A stretch of DNA of 37,096 nt from Pelargonium nanum (lineage: Eukaryota > Streptophyta > Magnoliopsida > Geraniales > Geraniaceae). The translations under genes and the position numbers were made by a program. Location: the NCBI GenBank assembly GCA_036897485.1, contig JAYMTF010000406.1, positions 1 through 37,096 of the forward strand, read 5' to 3'. Position 1 is the stretch's first letter. Each line of letters starts with the position of its first letter. This document shows positions 23,288 through 36,084 of this stretch, in pieces. The notes under the pieces were generated by a model. The model made no database searches. It was not told the origin of the DNA and saw only the letters and a list, made by a program, of their open reading frames with translations.

Positions 23288-26156
23288 CGTCACCGATCAG
23301 AACAGAGAAGAAGAAAAAACGGGTTTTTTTTGGTAGGTACGGGATGGAGAAGAGAGAGGACAGGTTGGAGGGCTAGAGAAATTGAAGACCCATGTCGATG
23401 TCGTATTCAATACCAATTGGCCAGGCCTCGACTCTCAAGAACATCTCCTGCTAATTTTGTGTTTGTGTGTGTAATTTGAGAGAGAAAGAGACGGCTTAGC
23501 TTATTTTATTTCAATAATTATGTTTTTGTGTTACCTAATAAATGATAGACATCATATTAAACTAGTAAATCTTTCATTTGGGTTTGTGATATCTCAATAA
23601 ACTATAGGAGAAAATGGTTTAAATTGAATAGACGCGCCTTCGACTTTGGTGCATTAGAGTCGTTTGTCGTTTTGTCCATGTGTTAAAGTAATTGTCATGA
23701 AAATGTTCAGACTTTGAAATTTTAGAGAATGCTCGAGTCCATAAGGATGGAGCAAACAGATTAGATCGTTACTCCTAAATTTTTATAATCTGCGCAAGGG
23801 AAGTGCACCGTTGTTGTTTTGAAGTGATTAATGGTTTTGAGTGATTGACTATAGGAGTAATATTAAGGGAATATTAGTTAGTGATTTTCTTGTGTTGGTG
23901 TGACTGAATAGCATATTCCTTTGAATTGCAGCCCCTAATTGCATACCAAACTATATAGTATTTGTCATATGAGATGTATTGTGATTTGTGTATTCTTGTT
24001 TTATTACTGCAGTTGGTTACCGGTTGTTGTGTGAAGTTGGTAATTCGTGTGTGCGTGTTGTCTTCATGTCATGTTTTAAAGTTATTTTTGTGTTGCACAT
24101 TTCAGCACAAATACAACAAATTTAGTTAGAGGTGTTCAGAAAAAACTGATAATTCATCAATCCGCTAACTTAAATTGTAATCGAACTGTTAAAAAACGTC
24201 AAAACTTAAACTACTCACTCCACAGTCTAGCACAACTCAACCCGCATGCTTGATGGGTGGGTCGTGTGTTCATTAAGTCCAACTCACGTGTGACCAGTCT
24301 GTTTGACTAAATAAAACCCTAGGAGACGCTATTAGGTTTCAACCACTTATATGTCAAGTGCTTCATTTTTAATGATTTGTTTGACCTTAGATTAGTCTTG
24401 AATGACTTAATTCTTATTTTGTAATTTCTTAAATTCCATATTTCCATTAACAAAAAATCAAACTAGATACATATGATAAAGTTTATCGAATTACAGTTCT
24501 TACTGATTTATATTCGATTTAACCAATTTTTTTTTTTAATGTGAGGTGAACAGAATTGTGGTTAAATAATTTATTGTTATTATTTTTTTATCAATTACAA
24601 ATCCATTTTACAAGTTTCAGTTTGTCTCAAGCATTGTGATTTGTGGGAGTGGAATATCTAAATTTATCATTTACGATATTTTTTCTGTTAAAATAGATAT
24701 TAATCTTTATTTTCATTTTCCACAAGATTTTTTGTGTGTGTACGTGGCACCATGCAATTCCCCAAATGATAAATTTAGTTTCTGCCTGGTTTCTCTTACA
24801 ACCTCAGGAAAAAAGGAAAAAAACTGAAATAATTTTGAAGGAAAAGTCAGAGGAATTGTGATAATATGTGGATAACAAGACACAGCTCCAAAATGCCTTA
24901 ACATGCAATGCACACTCACTCACTCACTCCATCTTCAGCCACTGCCCACCATGCAATTTGGCAAATTCTTCAGCTTCCCAGCTCATCAGGTACTCTATAA
25001 TTTCTTCAAATCTTACTTCTTCTTTTTCTGAAACTGGTTATGGGTTTTCACTTTTCAGAGCTCAGGACACTTGTGTGCCTTTCTTTTCAGCCATTGATCT
25101 TGATGAACCAGTCCTAAATTCCAAGACCCAGATGGGATTTTAATCTTGCTGTTGGTGCTTGAATATCTGAACCTGAAAAAAATTTGTGGGTTTCATTTTT
25201 TTCTTGATTGGTTGGTTTTTTTTTTATTGGTTTCTAATTAGGTGCTTTAGGACCCTTTATTCTATTATAGGAAAAATTGTTGACTTCAAGCTCTAGTTCT
25301 TGTTTTAATGCTTATAACAGCAAGTATATATTTGGTTGATTCACATTACTTTAGTTCTAAATTGTTGTGGCTTTGCTTGTTAATTTTGTGTTATCAAGTG
25401 GTTGTTTTGGTGACGTTGGTTTTAGCTTTACCACAAAAGTAACTGTGCATTATGTCATTGAGCTGTATCTTGATTTTATGCTTTTAAGAGGTTAAGGTCG
25501 GAGTTCAGTTGATTTGTGTTTTATGGCGTTCCTGTCTGATAATTTTAAAGTCGGAGGTTAAGGTCCAACTGATAATTTTGAGTCATAATGTTTTCAAATC
25601 TTCAATGTTTTCAAAATTCTGTCGGAGTTTCTGCTTTGCTGAATGAAATCCCAGTTATATGGTCTTGTCCCTCGAATTGAAGAATTCAACTAGTGGCTTT
25701 GAAGGACCACGGAAATCAAATTGTTTTGCTGTTCCTTGGAAGCATTTAAATGCACAAACTGGTTGAATGAGATGGATTTTTTAGAGTCTCATAAAATGTT
25801 ATAGGATCTTTGTGTTATGCTCTTATGGCCTGATTATGTGCCAAGAACTAAATAACTAGACTTGCTTCTGTGATGTTTACAACTTCTTGCTCCCAAATTT
25901 GCATTCTCGTGACTCACGTGCATTTATTCGGAAAAGTTGCTGATGTTTGGTTGTATCGTATTAGGGTTGTTGTGAGACTTGACTATCACCTCTAAGAATG
26001 TGAAGTTAGTATCAAAGATAAGCTTCCTAATCTCTGTGCATGACACGCCAACAAATCTTCTATCCAACTAAGGCGTGAGAGTGATTCATTAAGATATTTG
26101 GAAGAAGGTAGACAAAAATTTAGAACCGGGACAGTCTGGCTGAGAGTAGGGCTGTA
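23288..26156. other. Divergent promoter region between the Mpv17 and PPR genes
   Basis: A 2.9-kb AT-rich spacer between two genes transcribed away from each other. No protein family is recognisable. Around 24125-24310, a stretch with RAGGTGTTCA-like sequence and AACTCAACCCGCATGC may be an old transposon relic, but I could not find ends. From about 24890 the sequence becomes CT-rich with (ACTC)n and an AG|GTACTC donor-like site near 24988. This suggests the PPR gene has a 5' UTR exon and a long leader intron. The open frame at 24868..25143 would then be chance. Confidence 0.5.
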
Positions 26157-28470
26157 ATGGGTAAGCAAAAAGGGGGGACAGTTACAAGCAAGCAATGGAA
26201 TGGAGCATCAACCATCAAGGTATCATTATGTAAACTTGTTCCATCTCGTGTATTTGGACTTTTCTTTTCTTGATGCATGTATAAGAATTGATCAGTTTTT
26301 GTACATTTTCTTACACATTGTAACAATCATTTTTTATTAACTTATAGGAACCAGGTTTGCACGGAAAGGACCTATCACGACCTATCTCAACTTCTATAGA
26401 TTCACAGACTCAGTCTCTTTGCCTGGTGTGTTTGGGAAATAGCGGTTGCCAAATAGTTCGGTCAAGAACAAAAATGATGAGCATTTTGATTGAGAGGAGG
26501 AAGCCTCAAGAAGCTCACAGTGTTTTCAACAATTTAACAGACGAAGGACACAGGCCATCTCTAGTAACATACACAATTCTTGTCGCTGCTTTGACCCTCC
26601 AGAAGCGCTTCAAATTAATCCCCTCGCTCATCTCTAAGGTGGAAGAGAATGGTATGAAGCCCGACTCAATATTCTTCAACTCCATGATTAATGCTTTCGC
26701 TGAATCTGGACATGTTCAGGACGCCTTGGAAATCTTTTGGAACATGAAGAAGAGTGGGTGTAAGCCCACAGCCAGCACTTTTAATACCCTTATCAAAGGG
26801 TACGGGAATGCGGGTAAGCCCGAAGAGTCTTTAAAACTCCTAGAGCTAATGTCACGAGAACAAAATGTGAAACCAAACGACAGGACCTTTAACATTCTCG
26901 TCAAAGCTTGGTGCGATAAGAAGAACTTGAGAGAAGCATTGAATGTGATACATAAGATGGTGGCATCCGGCATACGACCAGATGTTGTTACATACAATAC
27001 AATTGCCAGTGCTTATGCTAAGAATGGCGAGACATTCAAGGCTGAGGGTATGATATTAGAGATGAAAAACAGTAAAGTGGGTCCCAATGAGCGTACTTGT
27101 GGCATCATTGTAAATGGCTACTGTAAAGAAGGTAACATGGAAGACGCCTCGAGGTTTATGTACAGAATGAAGGATCTCGGGGTGCATCCAAATCTTGTTG
27201 TGTTCAACACTCTTATCAAGGGACTTTTAGACATTACTGATAGTGATGGAGTTGATGAGGTGATTCTGGTGACACTAATTTCTTTGATTCGTAGGCTATT
27301 TATAAGTCGAGTGAGCTACATCCTTAATTTAACGGTTTGGGGATAATTTTAGGCTCTGTCTGGTTAAATTTTCTCTCTTAAAGTACATTGATGTTCTTTT
27401 CTGTTACTGAGGAAAAGGCAACAAGCAAGTGATGCATGCACCCATTTCCCAAGTTTATTTTTAACTGCATTTTAGTTTTATGGCAAGAACCCGGGAAATA
27501 TGAGGGTCTTTCACGATATAAAGAACTGCTTTTACAGAATTTAGAATTATTGTTTGCGTTGGACTTCCCGGGAAAACACTGACAATTAGCTCACATTGGA
27601 CAGGCACTGACATTGATGGAAAAATTTGGTGTCAAACCAGATGTTGTGACCTTTAGCACCATCATGAATGCGTGGAGTTCAGCGGGGCTAATGGAAAAGT
27701 GCCAGGAGATATTCGATGACATGATAAAAGAAGGCATAGAACCCGATATCCATGCATTCAGCATTCTTGCAAAAGGCTATGTGCGCGCAGGAGAGACTGG
27801 TAACGCTGAATCACTTTTGACTTCCATGGAAAAATATGGCGTGTACCCAAATGTTGTGATCTTCACAACAATCATCAGCGGGTGGTGCAGTGCAGGCAAA
27901 ATGGCGCGCGCTATGAACATTTACCAGAAAATGTGTGAAATGGGCATCTCCCCCAATTTGAAGACTTTTGAGACACTAATATGGGGATTTGGAGAAGCAA
28001 AACACCCATCAAAAGCCGAAGAACTGCTCCAAGTTATGAAAGAGAAAGGTGTCTCTCCTCGTAAGAGCACTATGCAGCTCGTTGCAGATGCATGGCATGG
28101 CATTGGTTTAGTAAATGAAGCCAAGAGAATTGTATATAAAACAGACAATCATCCTGAATCGGTACAAACTTCCAAGAACAACGAGATACCAATGAATGGC
28201 TCAAAGAGGATCTATCGAAACCAAGGTAACGATGCTCCTCGTTCCAATCTTTTGCATCAAAATGGGTCAGCTGCTACTAACATAAGAAGTCGGATGATCG
28301 GGAAAAGTTCTGCTCTTTCATCTCGAAGCTCGTGGAATGCTACTACCAAATTCCTTACTCATACATGTATGTTTCAAGTGCAGCACAATATGTGCACAAA
28401 GCAGCTGCACAGACAGCCTGGGATTGGTGTGCACTTTGTTAGTTCATGTACAATGGTGCTTTTACACTGA
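26157..28470 (+). CDS. P-class pentatricopeptide repeat protein
   Basis: This is an RNA-binding helical-repeat protein of the kind that normally acts on organelle transcripts. Exons are 26157..26219, 26348..27259 and 27604..28470, giving 613 residues with GT-AG introns. The first exon encodes [21 protein letters not shown]. Next come a Cys-containing segment ([18 protein letters not shown]) and about ten 35-residue PPR motifs. Typical repeat signatures are [56 protein letters not shown] and [14 protein letters not shown]. No PLS, E or DYW elements are present, so RNA editing deaminase activity is not expected. After the repeats, about 100 residues are Ser/Asn-rich, ending in [13 protein letters not shown]. 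It resembles the Arabidopsis proteins from At5g21222 and At5g25630 (from memory). The short start exon is chosen because it opens in frame and splices cleanly. No clear transit peptide is visible, so localisation is uncertain. Confidence 0.92.
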
Positions 28471-29094
28471 TAAGAAAAGCACAGGTGGTTTCAGAGATCC
28501 TTTCTTTACTTGCAGTCTGAGGAACAAGATGTGGTTACACAGCTAGCACTAAAACAGCAATTACATTCATATATGTTTCTAATGCATTTTGAAGCTGATC
28601 TCATGTAATTGATTACAATAATTATGTACAAATGTTTCAAAGTCAATCCCATACTACTCATTTATGTTTATAAAGATGCTGAAAATGCTCATGGATAATG
28701 GCATTGTATATTGATCTTTTGTGGATGTGAAAACCTATTCAATATCAATGGGTTGTGGCTTAGTTGGCAACGTAATCTAAGATTGTGGAAAGGGTTTTCG
28801 AGTTTGATCTCTATTAAACACACTAATGGAAGGAGGGGCAAGAAGCCTTGATTGTGACTAAGCCTCGAGCTTGAATTTTGTTCTCACAAATCTAAAGTAT
28901 TTAATTGTGAACTTGGTGGGACCCACCAGCAAGAACCAAGCTATCCTTTGATTGGATTGGTAAGATTTGTAAAAATCAGAGCTTGACCACACTGGATCAC
29001 CATTTCAGGCCCACTATATTATCTGGTGACTTGAAAACATGTCCATAATTAGATTCTTAAAAGTCTCCCATTGAAGCTTTGGGAAGAAATAGAT
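28471..29094. other. Spacer between the PPR gene and PLSP1
   Basis: Holds the PPR 3' UTR, a tRNA-derived repeat around 28750 (listed separately) and the PLSP1 promoter. No other gene is supportable. Confidence 0.55.
28750..28815 (+). mobile_element. tRNA-derived SINE head
   Basis: The segment has an A-box-like TGGCTTAGTTGG near its 5' end. A B-box-like region (GGTTTTCGAGTTTGATC) follows at tRNA-like spacing. It does not fold into a complete tRNA, so a SINE head is more likely than a tRNA gene. The 3' limit is unclear; the element may run to about 28900. I found no convincing target-site duplication. Confidence 0.5.
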
Positions 29095-31377
<2,283 letters not shown>

Positions 31378-31559
31378 AAATGCAGGCTATTTATTGACTT
31401 CCCATCGATTTGGATATATGAAAACAGCTCCATTCTTTTTTGTAACTCAATTGTTTATTAGAGGCCATTTTGCTGTTCATAATGTAATTGTAGATTGACT
31501 CTTGAACTGATATATCCAATAATAAATCATAATTGCAATGAGTTCTCAACATTCATTCA

Positions 31560-32776
31560 TCAGACTGTGCATGAACCTTCTTTTAGTGCAATGAGCTTGT
31601 TGTTGTGTGCACTAATGACTACAGGACAGGAGATCTTTCGTGTGTGCGTGGATTTCACCAACTTCCCGACAACGTTCCCCTGAGACCACAGTCCGAACAC
31701 CAACCTCACCGGGACGCCCGTGCTGCTGTCCAAGGCCGGTATGCTTCCACCGGCTCCATACAAAGGTACCTTGTTTCCTTCCAGGTTCACAGTTACAGTC
31801 CTGTAGCTCTTTCTTGGTTGATAGTACCTCTCCAACTGCAATGCACAAGAAACCAACATCAGGTGATTGCTCTGTTTAGTATCATGATCAATGTTATAAC
31901 AAGTGTCTAGTTTGTACCTCGCCGGTCGCGAGTATGATCTGTGAATACATGAGGTTTATGTGCATGGAACTGACATGGATGCCAAAAAATGTAGCAGGGG
32001 TGTGCACAATCATCTTCACCGAGCAATTCGTCGTAGCCAACTTGGTCGGGACTCCGGTCAGGTCTGTTCCTTGCCCCAAATAGAAATTATGTATGCTCAG
32101 GCTCTGCAAAACAAAAAAAGGTCCAAACTTTCAATGTCTCAATCTTGGATCCGATCCAAAAATTAAAGACCCAGTTACAAAACGGAAAAAGGTTCCATTA
32201 GTCTCTGAACTATGTAAGAAGGAATTAACGGATTTCGTTCATGAAATTGACAAGGTTCCTAAAAATATTTGTACTAAATTGACTCGATTGATAGTTACTA
32301 AATCGGCACGTTTTGGATAATTCAGAAACTACCTTTCTCCGAACTAAAATATATACCTGGACGCTAATCTTGGCCTTGAAAGGCTTAGAAGCGCCCCAAA
32401 TAGCCAAACAAAAGGCAGTGAAAAGCAGGGAGACAACAAACAGAGCGATCAGAATCCGGCACCGGAGCGAGTAGCCGTAATGATCGGCGAAGGGATGATC
32501 GTAATCGGCCTCCTCGTCGATGACGCCGCAATAGGCTCTCTTGCGGGCGGCGGGCCACTTGACGGTGCCGGAGAAGCGCGTGGAGGAGGACTCGCGGGAG
32601 TAGCGGCTGGAGGAGGACTCGACGGGGCTGTTGAAGGCGAGAGTGGTGTGCATGGAGCTCGACTTCGAGCCATCGTGCGAAGGGCTCTGCACGTAATAGA
32701 CGGGGCGTTTCGGCGAGTGCGGCGACGACGGAGCCAGACTCGTCGCGTCGTCGGAATCAGATTTCTCATGCATCAT
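31560..32776 (-). CDS. LEA-2 (NDR1/HIN1-like) single-pass membrane protein
   Basis: This is a membrane protein with a Late Embryogenesis Abundant group 2 (WHy-type) domain. The family includes NDR1/HIN1-like proteins, but the molecular role of this member is unknown. Exons in transcript order are 32357..32776, 31918..32103 and 31560..31835, giving 293 residues with GT-AG introns. The cytosolic N-terminus is Ser/Pro-rich (SLAPSSPHSPKRPVYYVQSP). One membrane helix lies at about 108-128 (ILIALFVVSLLFTAFCLAIWG). The LEA-2 domain follows (NFYLGQGTDLTGVPTK, NCSVKMIVHTPATFFGIHV). The C-terminus contains the LVFGLWSQGNVVGKLVK block and Cys residues. The first exon is GC-rich and strongly biased towards G/C third positions, unlike the flanks. 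Location next to PLSP1 matches Arabidopsis At3g24600 (from memory). The stop lies only 182 bp from the PLSP1 stop, so the two 3' UTRs probably overlap. Confidence 0.9.
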
Positions 32777-33284
32777 TGCAAATTTACAGAGAATATTTGA
32801 AATTGGGAATTGAAATGTGAAATGGGAAATTGGGATTTTGTCTGAGTGGTGACAGAAACGGAAACAAGAAATGGAGAATAAAAAACAGAGTGTTATGAGA
32901 GTTCGTTGAGTAGTGAGAGTGAAGCGTAGGTTCGGTAACAGGTTCGGTTACGAGCCTACAGCTTCGGGCCCATTTGTCGCCTCCTCTTACCTCTTCCATT
33001 TTTACCGAGATCGCTAATTTTATTTCTATTAGTTTTGCTAATAAACGTTTAATTCTGAATTATTAAGTTATTAATGCTAATAGTTAAACAAAATTTAAAC
33101 TTCAGTTAGAGAATACATCCGTGACATTATGAGATGAGGTTAAGTTGTATTATGTTTGACTGAATGAAAGTTAAATAAAATATTACTCTATGTGTGCCGA
33201 GACTTTAGTTAATATTTAATGTTGAATATTTACTATTATATCGGTATACAAATGTGTTGAAGCTCGCGGTTGACATGTTTAAGC
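32777..33284. other. LEA-2 promoter region
   Basis: Contains the 5' UTR and promoter of the minus-strand LEA-2 gene. The 220 bp nearest the start codon are mixed composition; beyond 33000 the sequence is AT-rich. I see no gene or repeat. Confidence 0.5.
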
Positions 33285-33356
33285 CACAAGGGCGGCAGAC
33301 TCGAACTCAAGACCTAAAGGTTAAGCTGGAACAGCTCTTTACCAATTGATCCACGT
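33285..33356 (-). mobile_element. tRNA-derived SINE head
   Basis: Read on the minus strand, CACGTGGATCAATTGGTAAA is an A-box-like start. About 30 nt further on, GGTCTTGAGTTCGAGTCTG is a very good B-box match. The cloverleaf is not complete and no acceptor stem closes, so I read it as a SINE head rather than a tRNA gene. The downstream end would be towards 33240 but is not defined. Confidence 0.55.
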
Positions 33357-33418
33357 GCTTGGTACTGCTGTTAACAAATTATCAATTATATGTTTAACTT
33401 AATTTAATAACTCTTATT

Positions 33419-33651
33419 AGTGTTATTGTGGTGGACCATTTTGAATTGAACTTTTATAAAAATAAACTAATGAGGTATTATTTGGTAACACTACTGAAAA
33501 TATTACAAGTAGTTGATCATAATGGATATGAAGTATTTAAAAAAATGGGTAATATTGAATCTGAATTAACTTATATTTTGAATGGTACTCATGGAATTAT
33601 CATTTTTGTGGTCTATATGTTCTAGAGAAAATGGTCCACCACAATAACACT
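33419..33651. mobile_element. MITE with 24-bp perfect terminal inverted repeats
   Basis: 33419..33442 (AGTGTTATTGTGGTGGACCA and four more bases) is the exact reverse complement of 33628..33651. The 233-bp unit between them is AT-rich. It includes a chance 65-codon frame and no protein signature. No target-site duplication is visible at these ends, so the superfamily is undetermined. It does not show the CACTA or Stowaway termini. Confidence 0.8.
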
Positions 33652-34676
33652 GCCAAGTCAATCCAAATAAAAGAAATTGACTAAGGTATTAGTAGCAAAT
33701 TTAGTTATAATTTTTTTGAATTATGTTGGCTCTCAAGTTGAAATTTAGGTTAATTTATAGTTAATTCAAGTTTTTAGATTAATCATGGTAAATTCTAAAC
33801 ATTGAATTACTTTAGGGTTTGAACTTGAAATGTAGGATTTTGTTTGTTTGCTCGTTTTTTGTACTTCATGCTTTACGTCAAAAGAGAAGGCTAAAAAAAA
33901 ACGATATGATTCAATCTCAAACTTTTGAAGCTAACAACAACAGTACCCAAAAATTGATATGTATTCAAATCGATTTAGAGTTAAATCTGTCAAATAGATT
34001 ATGCTAGGGTTGAAATATGAATTTGAGTAATAATTTATGGTTGGATTTGTTAATTAAATTAGTTTAGATATCAAACTTGAAACTGAAATTATATAGAGTA
34101 TATTTTAACACAAAAGCTAATATTTTATTAGCTCAAATAAAACTATCAAGAAAGACAAGCCCACAAATAGAACAAAGATCTAACTAATTCGTTGGCCACT
34201 TGACGTAAACCAACATTAATTCTTGATTCAGAGAGTGATTACAGAGCTCGCAACATGATCACGAGATCGAAGCTCATGACATCCATCACCCACATTCCAA
34301 TAGTCTATCCGCAAGATGGAATTCCAGATGCTGTCCTTGGAGCTAAAAATTACAATGTTTCTGACAATGAAATGTTCAAGGAGTGTCCATACATAATTCC
34401 AAAATCATCCGATGATAGGATAGTTGCGATCCCGGGAGCATATCTAATTGCATGAAAAATAATTTTCCAATTGGGTTCTTTAATGAACATGTCTAATAAA
34501 AGTTTTGTGACAAAAAAAGCAGCCAAATGTTTTATTACAATTGTCACACTACTTATTACATAGAATAAGCTTAGGTGACTAATTTGAGTTTTTTGGCAAA
34601 TGGCACAATTGAAAACAAAAACATGAATTATGGCCCTCCCCTCGTTAAACGAAGAAAATTGCCTCCTTATGTCATA
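33652..34676. other. AT-rich spacer with an unassigned 66-codon frame
   Basis: Mostly AT-rich sequence without a recognised gene. One frame at 34255..34455 (plus strand) is less AT-rich than its surroundings. It reads MITRSKLMTSITHIP and later KECPYIIPKSSDDR before a stop. I recognise no family. It might be an exon fragment captured by a transposon or a decayed gene. Near its 3' side a perfect 11-base inverted pair (34622..34632 with 34673..34683) leads into the next palindrome. Confidence 0.35.
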
Positions 34677-34750
34677 ATTCATGGCCTTAACGTCACCCCA
34701 AGTGGCGTTAAAAGCTTAACGTCACTTAGAGAGGCGTTAAGGCCATGAAT
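34677..34750. repeat. 74-nt imperfect palindrome
   Basis: Outer arms ATTCATGGCCTTAACG (34677..34692) and its exact complement (34735..34750) share a centre with inner arms at 34702..34711 and 34716..34725 (GTGGCGTTAA, one mismatch). The whole 37-nt half pairs with the other apart from a 7-nt internal loop and a few single mismatches. It may be a transposon terminus or a hairpin-forming relic. No coding content. Confidence 0.85.
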
Positions 34751-35747
34751 GTTTCCAATTAAAGCCATGCAAACTGGTTTGCCTAGTAAAGAAATTTATC
34801 ACAAAATTTTCCAACATGTGCAAAATTAACACCACCTTTTTACTTTTTTGTAAACCATATTTTTATACTACAAATTATATCATTCTTTTTTATTTACATA
34901 AGAAAATTTAATGAAAAATGAAATAAAAGAATGATATGATTGATATTATAACAATGAGCTTTAAAAATATATCAAAATTATTATTACTCAATCATAATAT
35001 GAAAATATAATTCTTTAACATAAACAAGACTTGAACATGATAAAAGAATGACAAATGTTTTATGCATGTATCTTAATCGCATGTATATTACATGTATCTT
35101 ACGTTTTTGAAGAATAATAGCCACAAAACATAACTGAATCAAAAATTTGATCAGTGTTTTCACAAGACACATGCATAATACATGCAAGTAAGAGATATGC
35201 ATGATACATATGACAATTCGTTCTCTAGAAAAATCAATATATTAAATGAAATGCATTTTAACATATAAGCCCTTTTATAAAATATATACAAATCACACTA
35301 TCAAAAATGGCATGCCATTTTTAAATGAAAAATGGTGTCAAAAATCAAGACTTTTCTGCTCTTGATTTTGTTGGTACATCTTCTGCATTAAGATTTGAAG
35401 AGCTTGACATTTAGTCTTCAACACTTCATCCCATTGTGAAAAGCAGGTTTCAAACATATTTTCAAAGATCAAAAATGCACACAAATATATTAATTGACAA
35501 TTATGTTAGTAAAAATTATCTGAATGAACATAAGTTAGTGCACATCAAATGCACATAATTAAACAAATTATATGCTTTCAATGTACACTAACCTACATAC
35601 AATTAGACCCGCACTCAAAATTGTGTAATAGAGAAAAATAAACTTAGATAAACAAAACCTAATGCACAATAAGTGCACAATACTAATATAATTAGAAATA
35701 TATTAGTAAAACAGAACACTATAGCACATTAAGATTTATAGACCTAA
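34751..35747. other. AT-rich spacer with CATGTAT/TGCACA-rich stretches
   Basis: No supportable gene. 35050-35210 contains many CATGTAT and TGCATG words in both orientations. A perfect 20-nt palindrome lies at 35303..35322. On the minus strand a frame of about 45 codons ending at 35338 reads ETCFSQWDEVLKTK and later MQKMYQQNQEQKS. It is Gln/Lys-rich and could be the decayed end of a transposase or another gene, but I cannot assign it. 35520-35700 has several TGCACA repeats. Confidence 0.4.
35303..35322. repeat. Perfect 20-nt palindrome
   Basis: AAAAATGGCATGCCATTTTT equals its own reverse complement. The centre GCATGC contains an RY-like core (CATGC). It could form a cruciform or bind a dimeric factor; no neighbouring gene explains it. 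Confidence 0.9.
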
Positions 35748-35872
35748 ATAATTCTTGTAAAATGAATTTGGTTATTGTAATCAACTTATAAATTAAGCAA
35801 ATTCTATTAATCTGCCACTATACAAGTTGATTCAAACCAAAAACAGAATGATAATTCTTTTACAAGAATTAT
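35748..35872. repeat. 125-nt foldback downstream of the snoRNA cluster
   Basis: The end arms are ATAATTCTTGTAAAA (35748..35762) and its exact complement (35858..35872). Inner arms ATCAACTTATA (35780..35790) pair with 35819..35831 across one extra base. The right arm holds about 13 more bases than the left. Size and shape fit a small MITE or an RNA hairpin at the 3' end of the minus-strand snoRNA transcript. Confidence 0.75.
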
Positions 35873-35941
35873 ATTTCTATTCTAACAATGAATTCTATTT
35901 TCAAATATAGACAAATCTGATAATTATCAAAACAATGAAAA

Positions 35942-36032
35942 GAGGGACATCAGATAGGAGCGAAAGACTTTGCTGTACAATTAATCACAGATTATCAGCT
36001 GAACTATGCGTTTAAATCATCACTTGACCCTC
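35942..36032 (-). ncRNA. Box C/D snoRNA with two 25S rRNA guides (U18-like D' guide)
   Basis: On the minus strand a terminal stem GAGGGTCA/TGTCCCTC (36032..36025 with 35949..35942, one mismatch) closes the RNA. The boxes are C GTGATGA (36023..36017), D' CTGA (35998..35995), C' GTGATTA (35988..35982) and D CTGA (35953..35950). The guide before D is complementary over 16 nt to 25S AUAGGGGCGAAAGACU (one G-U pair). The guide before D' pairs for 10 nt with 25S UGAACUAUGC. By the fifth-nucleotide rule the D' site is the A of GAAC, the known U18 target (yeast A649, from memory). The D site is the second G of AUAGG. The RNA is expected to guide 2'-O-methylation by fibrillarin in the nucleolus. All boxes are canonical or nearly so. 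Confidence 0.88.
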
Positions 36033-36084
36033 TCAATTATTGCAAAAATGTACAGAAAAATTAAATAAATAAATTGAAACAAAG

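Noticed and set aside
24868..25143. 91-codon frame upstream of the PPR gene
   Set aside because: No family resemblance, and it contains a splice-donor-like site; more likely a 5' UTR exon and leader intron.
28750..28815. tRNA gene
   Set aside because: The A and B boxes are present but there is no acceptor-stem pairing or proper anticodon arm, so it is a SINE head.
32449..32800. Long Arg- or Gly-rich frames on both strands
   Set aside because: Shadows of the GC-rich first exon of the LEA-2 gene.
33285..33356. tRNA gene on the minus strand
   Set aside because: Good B box but no complete cloverleaf by eye.
34255..34455. 66-codon frame as a gene
   Set aside because: I recognise no family and find no flanking exon or promoter, so I mention it only as possible relic sequence.
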